Of a stretch of 64,000 nucleotides of DNA, positions 1-14,700 are shown piece by piece. A model generated the notes under the pieces. The model had not been told where the DNA came from and did not search any database. It saw only the letters and a program-made list of their open reading frames with translations. Each line of letters begins with the position of its first letter. Within the stretch, counting starts at the first letter, position 1. This stretch comes from Monarcha castaneiventris obscurior (Eukaryota > Chordata > Aves > Passeriformes > Monarchidae). The translations under genes and the position numbers were made by a program. The stretch covers positions 19,486,501 to 19,550,500 of the forward strand of contig JAMPIT010000258.1 in the NCBI GenBank assembly GCA_026261815.1, read 5' to 3'.

Positions 1-2664
1 TACAAGGAAATGCATATGCCCTTGGTGAGATTACTTGTGGCATTCTAGGCCTCTCAAGTCTTGAATTTTTAGTTAAACACATGTGGAAAAAGCATGACAA
101 GTATTCCTTCACCCTCATGACAAATGAGCAACCTCATGCTTGTGTTGCAATCCATGTGCAATCCCTATTGACCCAATTAGCACCCTACAGTCCAGCATCT
201 TTGTTTTTCCCTAACGGCACCTGAGATGTGCTTTGGCAGTGGAACCTGTTAGGCTTTTCTACAGGAGTTTGAGTATTAATCCTGAGTGCCTGGCAGGTTC
301 CCATCTGGGGGAATATGTGGGAGAAGATGGGAAGCATCTGTAAAGCTCTACTGGTTTCTCTCTCCTTCACTGAGAAGGGAACAGGAGACAAGTTTGTGTA
401 GAGATAGAGCTAACCCCCACCTCTTTGTGCTGGTTTGGTGGGGCTGTTTCTTTTCTCCTCCACACACATTCTAGTAAAAATCCCCAAGTGTCTTCTCAGG
501 TGTTAACCCAAAGCGTGGGTTATCTGTATCTCATCCTGTGGGATGAGACGTATGAATTAGAATAGTGGAAGGAAAAAAACCTGTATTTAAAATGCATGTG
601 CTAAATAATATGGCATCATATTTATTTGGAGTTGTACCAGTGCACATGGATATGCACGTTGCCTGTGTTGATTGATTTTTCAAAATATTTTCAATAATAT
701 TTAGCTTACGGGAAATGAGGGGAGCACAACCAGGGTATTTTATTAGATTCTGCAGTATTTCCTGCTGTTTTGATTTTTCTGGTCCCCAGAGACTTTCACA
801 GCCATCTCTGACTTTGTTCTCAAGAGAGGGATGCATTTTTGTACATTCTTCCCTGACTGCAGTAATCCTGAGAAGTTAGTATATATTCTCGATCATAAGG
901 GGCAAACAGGAAGAATAGAGTAAGGAAAAACCAGAGTGCCAGTGTGCCTGATGCTCACTGTCTCTTAAGCTCCATGGGGCACTTGTATGAATGCTGAGTT
1001 TATTTTGCTCTAAGACTCAGTGAGAGCAAAGTTACACTGCAGCAAGCTGAGAAGCAAATTTCCTTAAAAGTTCTGCTCAGCAGTGCTGGAGTTTTCTTAA
1101 TGTTCACAGCACTGCTCAGGCAGCAAACTTATGTTCATAATTTAACAAAAAAGTACAGAACACTTTGTCTGTTTGATAATAATCTTAGAAGTTTTACACT
1201 AATTCTTTTAGCATATCAGTTATGCTTAAAGTAGTATTAAGGAAGGTCTGTAATATTCCTGTTAACAGTGCTGAGATTTTGACTCATTGCTGATGAGATG
1301 CCTGATGATAGCATTGCTTAGACAATATAGTAAAATAATAAGGAAGAAAATCTGAGCAGAGAAGTGGAAAAAAATCAACTCTGTCAATCATTTCAAATAA
1401 TAAACCATCTCAGGAGATTGTAGGTAAATAAAGTGGCTTGTAAATGCTATGTATGATTTAATTAATTAGATCATCTTAAACACTTGACTTATAGTCTTAC
1501 GATCTCTTAATTGTAGTAATAAAAAAATGTTATAAGCTCATATCCTTCAAGACCTGCTTTGTATTAAGCCTATGAAGCGCCTTTGAAGTTTACAGCCTTG
1601 CTGACATACATGGTGTTAAACAACTGTTTAAATATTCTGGTGGACTGTAGCTACATGTTTTATGATATAGAAGTGATTCTCGTGCATGAAAAAATAAATT
1701 GCAGGTATCATTGGTTGCATGTGTCTTTTCTCCCTTTTATTTGAATAATGAAGTCTCTTATAATTCATTCAGTAAAGTTTGTAACAGATGATGTTCATAG
1801 GGATGACTAATGATAAAAATTCTTAGTATTTTGGAGTCTTTCCACAGAAAAACCTTTTTGGTTTTGTATGAATGTAAATATACACACAGCTCTGTGTGTA
1901 TTTCTCAGTGTGCATATGAGTTAATTGGGTTGTAGAAGTGAGCTGGTATTTGCATTTGCACGGAGTGGATGTAAATTCTTACATCTAAAATTCCAGAATA
2001 ACATAACTCTGAGATCAGGAAGTTTATTTTTCCATCTTGGGTTTCTCTTGACTCATGTTAATTACATAATAGATTGATGCTTAGTGATGAGTCAAACATG
2101 ATAGCCATTCATATGAGCATGTAGTCCTGGTTAAAAAAATTAGCTTCTAAATTAGGCAGGTCTCTCCAAAAATTTTGAATGAAGGTTTTCAAGTGTACTG
2201 GCCACTAGCCAGATTAACACTGATTCATCACATGCTCAGAGTTTGTGTCCCTTCTATCTGAGCTGCAGTCAGATTGATTTTTTCATTAGGATGCATCTTT
2301 TGCTTTGTCATTTATTTCATCAAGACTAGGACCTGCATGTTTATGTTTAGTGTAATCTTAGGGTTGTAAAAATCCATCCCTGCTTGTATGAGAACTGGAG
2401 AAGAACTGCAAATTTCTAACTAGGAAACAAAATTATTTGTTCAGCTTGTTTGTTAATAATATTGAATTGCATTATTTTTGAAGTGAATTTGTTCAGTTCC
2501 CTAGAATGTGGCATAAGGGATTCTTTGTAATGTAAATTTGATATGACTGAAAGTTCTGTAGAATCCAGATGTATTTGGCAGTGATTGTGGCATCTTGAAG
2601 TGAAACCACAGAGTTGACAGAAAAAGCAAACTGCTATGCTTTTCTGTATAGATTGTTTGGAAAA
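1..2664. other. Non-coding, nothing recognised
   Basis: AT-rich intergenic sequence. ORFs reach at most about 100 codons (531-836, minus) and show no recognisable motif. No RNA gene or repeat family was identified. Confidence 0.7.
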
Positions 2665-2755
2665 GCCTTCCACAGGTATTAAAACTAGATCTAGTTAGAA
2701 CTAGAAAATTTTTTAGGGTTCCTTCCAACCTAAACCTTTCTATGTTCTAATTCTT
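2665..2755 (+). mobile_element. CR1 LINE 3'-end remnant
   Basis: Around 2683-2755 the sequence runs actagatct..., then ggttccttccaacctaaacc, then tttctatgttctaattct. This closely follows the 3' end of avian CR1 elements, whose consensus has an agatgatctt segment, a ccttccaacc core and a terminal attctatg octamer repeat. It is a short, diverged, 5'-truncated copy with no coding capacity. It is the clearest lineage marker in the window and points to a sauropsid, probably bird, genome. Confidence 0.75.
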
Positions 2756-5700
2756 TACTGTATTCATTTGCCAAGTATTAGGAAGGATATCTCATCCTTT
2801 GTTCAATCTTTTAATTAAGACTAATATTTCCTTTACAGGTTTTATACTGACTTCAGCAATGAGTGGTTTTCACATAAAACTATGCTAGCATTAAGTAGTG
2901 ACAGAGATGGGAAAGAATTTTAATGACATCTTTCCCTTTTTCTTGTCTATATTTTTTTTTTAATAATTTACATCTCAAAGTGTGCTGTCTACCATAGAAA
3001 CTGATTTAAAAGAGCTTAAAAATTAGTAATAATAGAGTAAGAATAAATTGTAAAGGAAATAAAATAGCTGATTTCCTTCTTGAGCTCTGCACTGTCATCA
3101 GCCTAAGCTAGAGCAGTCCAGGTGATGCTTATGCTGATAATGTGATTGGCACTTAATGTATCAGCAAGCAACTTTGAGGAGGAGAATGGTGTACCCATAA
3201 AAAATTACTGTTCTGCCTGAAAAATAGTGTTTGCAGTAGCAGTGGTGCTATTGGCAGTCTGTTAAGGTTATACAAATGTGATGCAGACCCATATTTCAAT
3301 ACTGGCAGCTTGGGAAACATAAAGGAATGAGGTACTTTATTACATGATGCCGTGATCTACTGGGGGAAACGAAACCATCCTTGGATGGTTCTGCTACAGT
3401 TCAGCCATATGCTATTAGGGCAGGCAAATGCTGAGGAGGAGCAATAGCTCTGTATTTGGCAAGTGGCTTTAACACTATCAAACCATAAACTTCCTCTTAG
3501 GAAATAGTGGTTACTCCTTCTTGTGCCAGTAACAGTTAAAGGGTGTGAAGGAAAATGCCATCATTATGTTCTACAGATAATTGAGGCTAAAGCATAGAAA
3601 TAAGAAACTCTTTGTCTGACACTTTTCCAGAGCTTCAGGGCCTTGGAGTCCCAGGGAGTTTTTATGAACAATTATCTATCAGAGAACACCTAGTAACAGC
3701 ATGAAACACCAGTCTCCACTACTTTTTACTTCTAATGTATCATCCAATCATTTTACTAGGAAAGCTGATTTTGTTCTATTTTCTCTCAACAAGTGAAGCC
3801 TAAAGCAAAGAATTAATAAGTTATAACACATAGATTGCATTAGTTGGGCACTAGAGGATTAATTGTAAAAAATCAATTATGTTTAACACTTGAAAATATG
3901 AAAAAACCCTCAAAAAACCCGATCCAGAATAGAACTATAAAAAACAATTTCTTTGGAAAAGAAAGGGGCAGGCAAGACAAGCATCAAGGGGCTGTGAGGT
4001 GAAAGGCAAAATACTAAAAGCAGAAAAAAGGGGGAAGTCACCAGGTATGAATGCTTATCCTCAGGAAGGGGTAACATAATAGATTTTATAGTCTAAGCAG
4101 GAGGCTTCCAGAGTCCTTTGTAGACCAAATGACCAGGCCCTGCACTGACTCTTTTCCCAGCTTTTCCCCTGTAAGTTAGTGTGAGTCCTGGTTGTTTCTT
4201 GCTCCCTCCCCCTGAACCCCCTGGCTTTCCCTTCCCAACAAGTGAAACATTTCTCCTTTTTGTTTGTTTTGTTCCTAGAGTCAAATTTTTTTTCCCAGGC
4301 ATAGCTCTTTTGATAAATTCTACTTTGTAACAAGGTCCAAATAAAGTTCCCGAGTCTCATAATATTTGTGTTTAGGAAATGTGATTGGGGAAGTTTTTTT
4401 GTACTTTTACTGCAGTAGGTACCTACAAATACAGTAGAAGAAAATAAGATGTCATGTTTTTTGTAAAACTATTTGTCAGATGAAAGATTTACTTCTCAGA
4501 AAGATGGATAGCTGAACACACTTTTAAAAATAAAACTGAATTCTTTGGGCACAGTAAAGGCTGTCTGCAGATCTCAGAAAATGGAATTTGGAAATAAAGT
4601 TTTTTGAAGGCCTGCACTTGTATTTTGGCTTCTACTGAAAACCTTATCTGATTGTGACACATCTGTAAAAAATACATTTTCATGGGACTGCTGAAGCGTG
4701 AGCAGAAAAAAAAAAAGAACATCTAGCTTTGAGTTTTGTGACATGAACACATTGTGGTGTTTGAACATGTGATGGCCATCCTCTGTCTGCTTATCTCCCT
4801 TGGGTTGGGGCAGAGGCAAATTGAGGTCCTCCTCCCCTTTATGTGAGAATGGACAAACTACTACAGGTGAGGAAAAAAATCTCACATTGAAGAAGAAAAG
4901 CAAGTGGAAATGATTTCTCAAACATCCTAAAAAGAGCAAGATAAGCAAGACAGCCTTTCCAACTACTTGCTGTATGATATTGTGATGATGATGTAATTGT
5001 TGCGACTGCCTTATCCCTTGGGCACCACATGCAGTCCTGCTCTGTCCTAGCCAGCTGCCTGTGGAATGTTGCTGCAGTCTGGTCACCTGTGATGGCAGAA
5101 GAGATGGGCTACCTGGAGCTGGCTTCTTTATTTGAAGTGCACTGTACTACATGTGCAGTTTATGGATATTGCTAGTAAAGCATGCAAATAATTCATTGCA
5201 CCTAAAGAAAAATACAGAACAAAACTACAAAAAAACCAAACCCAAACCTTGAAAGCAGCAATAAGAAAAGATGTAAGTTAACTTACAGCAGAATAGATGA
5301 CATTTAAGGAGGCAGAGCACTTTTTGCATTAGAACCAAACTGGGTGAAAGTTGGTCTTAACGGTTTAATTATTTTTTTACATAGGATTTGCATCTCTTGT
5401 TGATTTGTATTCTTACTATTAGAAATAGTGCATCTGCTCAGAATAGTTATAATATCAGTTCAGTTTAATTTTTTTTTTTTGAGATGGCTATTGATTTCTA
5501 GGGATCTATTAGTAATTTAGAGGTACTTGCCAGACAGCTCAGCCAATACATTTGCATGATTAGGTTGTTTGGGAGCTGCTCATTTTGAATTTTCATGGTG
5601 TGTGACTAGTCACTTAACTCATACATTATTGCTTCTATTTAAGTTTTCAGCAGCAAACTTTTAAAAAGCAGGTGAATAAATGGAGGAAAGCTTATAACAC

Positions 5701-8700
5701 ATATACAGAACAGGTTTTCATGTGAACCTTGGGTCTTCTTGGGTACCACCTATGAAAAGATTTAGGCTCAATGTTTCTGTGAATAAATCCAGGCTCAAGA
5801 GCAACTAACAGCAGAGCAAATGAACAAAGTAGCTTATATGTGAAAAAACTTGAATAAGTACCTGAGGAATTGCTGTCCCCAGATGTATGGTAGATGGGGC
5901 CAGTGAAATACTTAATGTGCATGTTTGTATCAGTTATGTGTTTCAATATTCCCTATATACTTGTTTATAAAAATTGTGGAGCCAGTAGTGACTGAAACTA
6001 CTGGACTGAGTGTGGATTGGTAAGTGTTAGATTTTCCTTGTTTAATTCTCTCTAAAATTAAGGCACATTAAAATACTTTTCAGAGAAATATAATAATCCC
6101 TAAAATTGTGTTCTTACTTTCCAACATCCTCAGAGACTATTTAAAGGTTTTCTTTCAATTGCATCTGAAAAAGATGTGTTTATTTCCTTTTGTTTTTCAA
6201 GTGTGTTTTGTTATCTTTTTGTTAGGCAGACCACACTGGCACCAAATTCTCATATCTCCATGTGTAGTACTTTGAGGAAGAAATATTAGACTGGAGCAAA
6301 ATCTTTCCAACTGTTTAATGAGTTACTTTAGAGTCATCCCTATATTTGCTTGTGGATGTTGGCAGAGTGAAGTTGCAGTAGGAGTGTTGCTTATTGGTTT
6401 GTTCTAATAATTAACTTAATTGTGTCTCAACTTAGAAAAATACAGTTTGTTTTCTTGTAGCTAATATTCTTCAAATGATCCCCTAATGTTAATACCAGAG
6501 ATCAGTAATGTACTTCCTTATAGGAATTAATTGTTACCAAGAGATTTATTGCAGGTAATATTATGTTTATTGGCTAAAGCTACTGATGAAGTTTGTGAAG
6601 AAAAAGTCTTACAGCTCAGTGTTAGTCTGGGGTTCTGATGGGTAACGAGCTTTAATACCAGCTTTGTCACATCTGCTTTGTGCTAGTGTTACTACTAAGG
6701 TAAATGGATTAAAAAATAAAAATGTAGAAACTGTGAACTGTACAGACTTTTGTCTCAATGGATTACTTTTTGTAGATGCACGAGGCCATATTTTTTCTTT
6801 AGTCATGTTTATGGAATTTACTGAGTATCATGGGGATACTACTGGATATACTTCAAATAGGAATTAAAACCATGTATTTTCATTGTCTGAAAAGGAAGAC
6901 TCCCTTCCTTTCTCTGGTATATTCTGTAAAGAATTATTAGACAAAGAAGATAATATCCATGCTGTATAGGTCTAATGCTGCTCCCATTTGAGTCAGGCAT
7001 AAATCTGTTACTGAATTTAATGAGGGTCACTTGGGACAAAACAATGCCTGAAAAAAAAAATTATTTTAGGCAATTTAATAAGAAACCGTAATAACATGTT
7101 GAAACAAAGCAATTATTTTGGTGGCCACAAATGGAAGCTACTGCTTATATGTGCAGGTTTTAGAACAGGTTTATCTCACTTGTGCAAAATTAGGCAGCTA
7201 ATCAAGGGCAGTCATCTTGATCTTCCTTCTGATACCGTAATGAAGCTGAACACCCTGAGTGGGTCAAGGGTAATTCTCCTTTCTTCATCCCAAGGAAATA
7301 TGCTTGCAAAAGTGTTGATGCTCTTTTGTTTAGGTGCAATCCTAATTTGTAAGTATGAAGAATTTATCTATAATCAATGCAGTCATGATGTTACAAAGGT
7401 CTGCAAGAATATTTAGACTGCAACTGATGTTTTAAGGCAATTACTATTGTAGACTGAGGGGTAATGTTTTACAAATAGTGTTCATATTGACTATTTTCTT
7501 TTGTAAACCCATTTATTTCTTTACAAATAAATATTTCCATTACTCAAGGGTTAGTCTACACAAAAATGAGGTGTATCTGAAAGAGTAACTATGTGAGCAG
7601 TAAAAGGCAGTGTTTGTCTTGTCACTGTCCAGAGATGGTTTGGACCAGCGTGATGAGCACAGTAGATTATGCTGAAAGGGAAAAGGGTGATAATTTTACC
7701 CAAATGTTAGAAATAAATACTGATGTATATATGTGGGTGCCTACAGTGGGTTACAGTAAGAACAGTAAGTTGAGATGTGTGGTACATTGAGCCAGACACT
7801 GATGCAAAGCAGAAGTAGGAGAGCATGATTTGCTTTTTCTGACAAGTGGAGTCAATTAGCATCAAATGCCCTAAGCACTGGAGGTGCAGTCTGTCTGGTA
7901 GTAGCCTATAAGAAATAAATGTTAGATAAAAATGGCAGCACACAGCTTTGAAAATACAAGGATTATATACACACAGACACGGGATGAAGTGGCTCTTAGG
8001 AAGCCATAGGGGTTAATATTTAAGCTGATACCATGGTCTTAGCTGTCCTTCCCCATGCTGCTTCTATCTGTGTGTATGTGAAAGTCCTTTTTCCTTACTG
8101 CCATTTATTACGGGATCCTGAAAACATGAAGAAATTATAGTAAGGAAAATCCATTGTCCTGTTTTTAGTAATATCCTTAATCCTTCAACAGTTTTTTTTT
8201 ATGATTTTTTTTTTTATTAGTTCCTTTTTCTCTAAATTTACATGGTCCTGTAATAAATATCTGAGGAAAAAATACAGGTACTATTTAAAATGACACCTTT
8301 TTTTTTTTTTTCTTTAGAATTTATTTTTCTCCTTGTTTAAAAAAATCCTACAATTAAAGTCTGTTCAGGTAAACAATGCAGCACTGGACATAGAATATGA
8401 GTCACACAATCAGCTTGTATTGATCCGTACCCATCCATCTATCATTTGTACTATAAGTGATTTGTGTAACTCTGGGAACTGCAGAGGTGGTTGGTTGTGA
8501 AGAGAAGGAAAAGCAGCCCCTTTTCTTTGTAAAGAATGCAACATTCAACAGCAATGAAATGGCGTATTCAGCCTTTTCTGGAAACAGAAGGAATGTCTGA
8601 TTCATTGCAAGTTCTTGCACGCATATTTGAACTCGCACTGATTATTCCAGTTAACACCCTCAGTATGTGGTGGTGAATTTTCTGGTATAAAATTTGGTCT

Positions 8701-11700
8701 TTGTTATGGTTTTTCATCACAATGAAGAGCTTTCTTTATTTCTTCCCAGTGGCTGTTTTCAGGCTGCTATTCTCTACAGTTTGTACAATGTTCACATTTA
8801 TTTCCTTTGGCATCCTTCTTGTAACTTCTCTATGTTCTTCATATCACTCTTGTGTGACAGTTCTTTTAATTTCTCTTCTTTGACTCACATGTCAACAGAT
8901 TTTTTAATTATGCAAATATCTTACCTCAGCTTTGATCGATAATAGAAAAAGGATCTTTTTCTTCCTTGTTATTATATCCCACTGATGTCTTTCCAAGCAA
9001 TGTGGTTGTCTCATGTTGCCCTAGCAGATATTTTTAATTTTAAGCTCTGTTACACTGGAAGTCTTTTAATGATTAGAAGTGCCCCTTTGTTGATGTTTTA
9101 TTGGCTTCCAATAAGATATTAGTACAAAATGATTTGGATTCTCTGAATTTGTGACACTGATTTCATTTGGAAAGTCAGTGTCAGCAGAAGTTCTATTAAA
9201 CTGGTGCTACTGGTTGTTTCCAAGTAACACTCTGATTACTCTCTGACTTTGTCTCTCATGTCTTCCTTCTCTGAACTGTCTGTAGAATAATTCATCAACA
9301 TACTGCTTAAATACAACAATGGATTTGGATTGTAGATATTCCCAGAATTCAATTCCAGGTGCTCCTTTCCCATGCTTATAAAACACTGATAGTCTCCAAC
9401 TGCACTGTGGCTACTGCACAGATATTGGTACTGCATTTCCTTAGAATTAGTGTCTGACAGAAGGCAGCAGGGAGGTTTCAAAAATATTTGATTCTAAATT
9501 TTGCATTCTGTAGTGGTTCAAGAAGAATTATCAGAAAATGCAGTTTTATTAGATTCAAACTAATTACAGGATTATATAAAAAGTTGAAATAGATGCTGAA
9601 AACTTAAATTTTGATGCGGCTGAAACATTTAATTTTTTTTGTCCATCTTGACCCCTTTTTTACTTTGGTTCCTATTGCAAAACTTTCATTAATATACTAC
9701 TCATTTCACCTTGCACGTTTGATACTGCAGATATAGCCTATACGTGAAATTCAGTAGTTTTTTCAGTGTTATTGAGGTATAATACCCCGATGTTAGATAA
9801 AACTAATTTATAGTAATGTATGTGTTTTAAAAACTTAAGTTCCAATTCTAATTTAAAGCAAAATGAAATTACAGCACGTAAGTATTTCTGGAAAATGTAA
9901 ATGGTTATTTATGAGATTCATAATGGAATGTTACTGTATAAGTCCAGGACTGTGTTTCTGATTTAAGTGTTTATTCTGCTAGTTTGATATTGTGCCTGGT
10001 TTTACAGAGCTTGTGAAGGAGGTTTTCACATGTTTTTATATAATGTCAGAGAGATGACCTATATTTAAGAAGATAAAGCAAAATGTTGAGTTCTTAGGGA
10101 ATTGATGCTTTGCAGAACTTGAGAGAAATGTAGCTATGTGTTAATGCACAGGTTGCTGCTAAGTCTTGTGAAAACTTGAAGTGTTTATCTTGGATTTTAC
10201 TTTAATATTGCATATATTCCTCGTTTGGTAAAAATGCCTATTAGTCCAGCTGTCATGGAATTGGAGAAACAGTCACCATCAACACTATTTCCATGTAAAA
10301 TTAGTCTTACAATTGAGAATATCTTGATACACAGAGCATCATCTTCAACTTTTCAACTGATGATTACTGCAGTTCAGTTTAGTTTTATCAAGCAGATAAA
10401 GAACAATTTTTGCCCATCACAGTAACTGATTACTGTATATTCAAAAGATTCTTCCAGTTTATCCTTTCAAATTTTTTTTAGCATTTGATTTTAAAGCAGC
10501 AGGAGAAGCATGCCATCTCTCTCTGACTCCCAGTCAAATCCCAGTATGACTGAGGGCAATGAACTGAGCTGCTGCTGCCCATAGTTTGGGCACGAAATTC
10601 TCCTTTTTCAGCACTGTTTCAGTCTGTAGTGGATCAAGACCCAGTGTTTATCCTGTTTATACATGTTAACTGTTCTCCAAATAAAGTCAATAGAGCTGTT
10701 ACTAATAGTCAAATATAAATAATTTAGGCAATGAGGTGTACAACACACAAAAAGATCTTACATTTTTAGGTATCTTGTGATGTAAAAAAATCAAAACGGG
10801 CTTTTCAAAAGTATCTTTAAACCAAGGCATTTATATGCAAGCACAAATCCTTTCTTGACCTTGTTCTCATCTTTTGATATGGAAGTGCCTTGGAAAACAC
10901 AGTTTCAAGACAATTAACAACTTGGAGAGAAAGTGAAGAGACATAAAAATGCCAAATTACTCTCAAGTAAGGCAGTGATTAAACATATCAATGTTCCACT
11001 CTTATGCCTATGCCTTAAATATTTGCTTGATTTTTTTGTCTTCATTATTTGTTATTCAGTGTTCATATTTGTTTTACTCTTGTTTAAACCATTTTAGTAA
11101 TTCAGTAAGAGCATTAGAAACATTGTTATTTAATTAAGTTGGCCAAACATTCCAGACATATAGAAGAGTAGTATGGTACTGAAGCAAAGATCTTGCAAGC
11201 ATCCCAAGGACTCAAAATTGTTGACATAAAATATTCAGCAAATGCTTGCAGGTAATGAATGTTTGAATAAAATGGTGGTCATTTCCTAGACAATTTGTGA
11301 TAAGAGAGGGGACTAAAGACAAAAGAACGTGATTCACAATGAATAATTCAGTTGAAGCAGAACAAACATTTGAAAGTTTGGTTTCCTTTATATTTCATAA
11401 ATTTCACATCCTACCATTTATTTACCAAGAGTTATTCTCTTTTAATTAGTTTTCTAAAAATCTGAGGTTTTATCAATTTCACAGACTTAAAAGAATAAGT
11501 TCCTTTACATGGTCCCTGTTTTTCTTTGAAGTTGGTTCTGTGTTTTCATAAGTATAAAAACATAACTTAATTTGTCCTAATGAGGAGAAAAGCTATTTAC
11601 ACATCTGCAGAAGAAATCTCTGAATGCGTTAAATAGTAAACTCTAGAAATTCTGGTGCCTAGGTGTCTTATTAAACTTACTTTGGTGTCTTTTGATATTT

Positions 11701-14700
11701 TCTCTTTTGTTGACTAGAAATGCTTTGTCTCAGCTTTTTTTTTTTTTTTTTTGCCAGGAACAGGAGGTTACATCTGGGTTGGTGTTAAAATGATAATCTT
11801 TTTATTTTTATAGCTGGTTGGTCCTGAATTATTTGATGACAGCTAGAGACAGTTGTGTTTTAAGGGGGACACAATGTATTCTGTGTATTTTTCCTCTTTT
11901 AAGCTTACAAATTACCCACGATGTTAGTTTGTTTATATTTTTAATTATTTTCAAAATAGTTTGTAATCTGCAGAGAAACAAGGACGTAGTGTTGTTTGAT
12001 ACCAACATCATCTATGTTTGCCCCATAAAAGGCAGGACTCTGGTGCAAATTCTTTCAGGGCATGTTCAAAATTAACTTTCAAAAATATGTTGCTGTAGTT
12101 TATTTCTAACTCATTGTCAGTGTTGCTTCTGCTCCTTTTCCAATTACTCACAGAGAGAACATGGATGTAGCTGGTGAGAATTCCAGGCTGCGTGGGAAGT
12201 TGTTTGATGCAAACTTCAAATTAGGCTGTTGGCCTCTGAATAGTGTTAGATAAAAAGATGAGAGTTTGTTTTAAGTATGACACCAGCTTATCAGTAGAAA
12301 AAGATGGAACTGCTTTCTGTCAGAGATTTTTAACAAGATTGTAATGATAAAATGAAGGAAACAATGAGAAAATAGTATCATGAAGCATATAAGCTTGAGG
12401 CAGTTTTAAAAAAATGTTTGCTGTAATTAGTTTAACCATAAATGTCATAAAGCCCTGTTGTGTGTGTGCTTATGACAGACTGTACAAATAAAATGGTAGA
12501 GACAGTGGTTGAGCAGCTATTACCTACAGCTTCTTCCATGTAACATCCAATTTCAGTTAGCACGAATTAAGCAGCTGCTTCCAAAACTGGCAGAATTCTA
12601 TTATTTCTTTGATTTCTTTTCTATGGACACAGAATTGCTTACATTATCCCCTCCAAGCTGGCAGCTGCAGCAGTGGCAGGAAAGGCTGCTCAGGTCGTGC
12701 CTCTGTAGCATTTGTCAGATGCACCTTCACGAAAACCAAAGTGCCCGAAAGGTGTCGGTTCTGAAGAGCCAGCAGCAGCAAAGGCAAGGAATGCTGTAAT
12801 TACGTGTTAGAAGGCAAGAGAATGGAGTAGCATTTTTTAGTTAACAAAGATGTGAGACTTGCCTCCTGGGACCTTTCAAAGCTTGAAAATAACAATTTCC
12901 ACTGCTCTTCTCCACTGTGATTTTCAGTTGAATTTTGTGGGGTTTTTGGAACAGAGCACTTGGGCTGATGGGGAGATGGAGCACCTGAGGAAATACTGAT
13001 TTAAGGAACACCCAAATTTTCATAGCAATAGCTTTCCCTAATGTGTTGCAGTTAGTATTAGGTCTAGTTCTCTTGTGTAGTCATGCAGAAATAAGAAGCG
13101 TACAGAAATTGAGCAGCTTAAATTTGAGGACTGTAGGATAGGCTCCAGATAGAGATGGCCCTCATCCTCTGATTTGTCCAGTTATGATGAGTCACAGTTA
13201 CCCAGATAAATCAATACAAAGAATATTGTTATAGAGGGTTAAGAAACAATTGCTTTCTTCAGAATGTGTCCCCTGTAATTTCCACAGATTCTTCTGGATT
13301 CTTTTCAGGGCTGTGTGTCATGAATTCGGAGGTTTTCTAATTGCATGTCAAGAAAGTTTGTCACTTTAGCCAAAGGTATAAAATAACGTCTTGTAGCACC
13401 AATTTCAGTTGAACTCACTGAACATTAAAATCTACTCAGGTGTTCATGAAAGGAGTTTGAGTTGTTCTACAAGACAGAGTCTGATTGGAAAAGTCAGTGA
13501 TGGGTATCAGGAAGGCTTTTATTTAGCAGATTATAGGATTAGGCATTTTGCATGCAGACATTTTAATGAAGAAATATTTTTTCTTGTCCCTTGTATGTGC
13601 TAGTGGGTAAGGGATAATTGAGTTGCACAATGTATTTAGAAGTCATTGATACATGCCCAATAACAAAAAATTTAATTTCATCACATACATAATATGAATT
13701 CATTAAACCATTTCCATTTTATGAAGCTTTGATTTAGGAGATGATAGGGACTACTGGGTATACCAGAATGGTTTGTGAATATTGAAGTAAAAACCTGTGA
13801 AGTTTGTACTGCCTGAGGGTTTGGAAAAAGCAGAAAAGGATATCTTGGACCGTAGTTTCCAGCAAACTCAGATAAGGTGAAGAAAATTCCTTGATCCTAA
13901 AGGAAGATAATTACTCATTCTCTCTAATTCCCCAAGGGAAGCCTCCTTATTAATAATGCTATATCATATATCAGTTTGTTCCTTATCTAATGTGACTGGC
14001 TGATTATTGAAATCCTCCATTTTTCTCCAGCTGTTGTCTTCCTGAGTAAACAAATCACCAAGTTTGATTGGCTTCCATTTGCACTTCATTGCCCCTTGGC
14101 AGCAAACATGCTGTAAAATTGAGCTATCTCAGGGTCTTTTGCATCTCTAAAGGAGAAAGGAACAAATGCATGCGTAATTTCATCACTTTTTTAAATACTG
14201 TTTTCCACAAAACATAGTATTTAATTTTGAGTGCAAAACCGTCTTTTCAGTAAGTTAATGTCAAGGTTACAATAATACACTTTTTGTAGGCAGGAAAGCA
14301 TAAAGAAGTCCATCAGTGTTTCAAATCAAATTCTGTTACAGTCCAAATTTCTTCCAAGAAGTACAAGGTAATTAAAAGACCAAAACAAGGCTAAGAAGCA
14401 TATGGCTTTATTTGCATGCAATATTTCACTTAGAAATAACTCAAACTAAGTTAAACAGTGAGCAAACTCTGCTGAAATGTATTTAGTTTCTTTTCTTCAT
14501 TTTAGGGGGCAAAAATCCATCAAAATGTATCAATACCTTTCCAATAGGGAATTATATTGTGAGCTTTTTATATTTCTGCTACAATATATTAACCTCTTTA
14601 AAGCATTTCAGCTCATTTTCTTTACATATCAGGTCGGGGTAGATAATTACTAAGTAACGGGTGTTAAGGAACCAAATTTTTTAAAAAGGTCTTAGAATTT

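Noticed and set aside
4574..5086. 170-codon minus-strand ORF, second longest in the window
   Set aside because: No recognisable domain, low-complexity F and H runs, no splice or neighbour context. It is consistent with chance in 64 kb of six-frame sequence.
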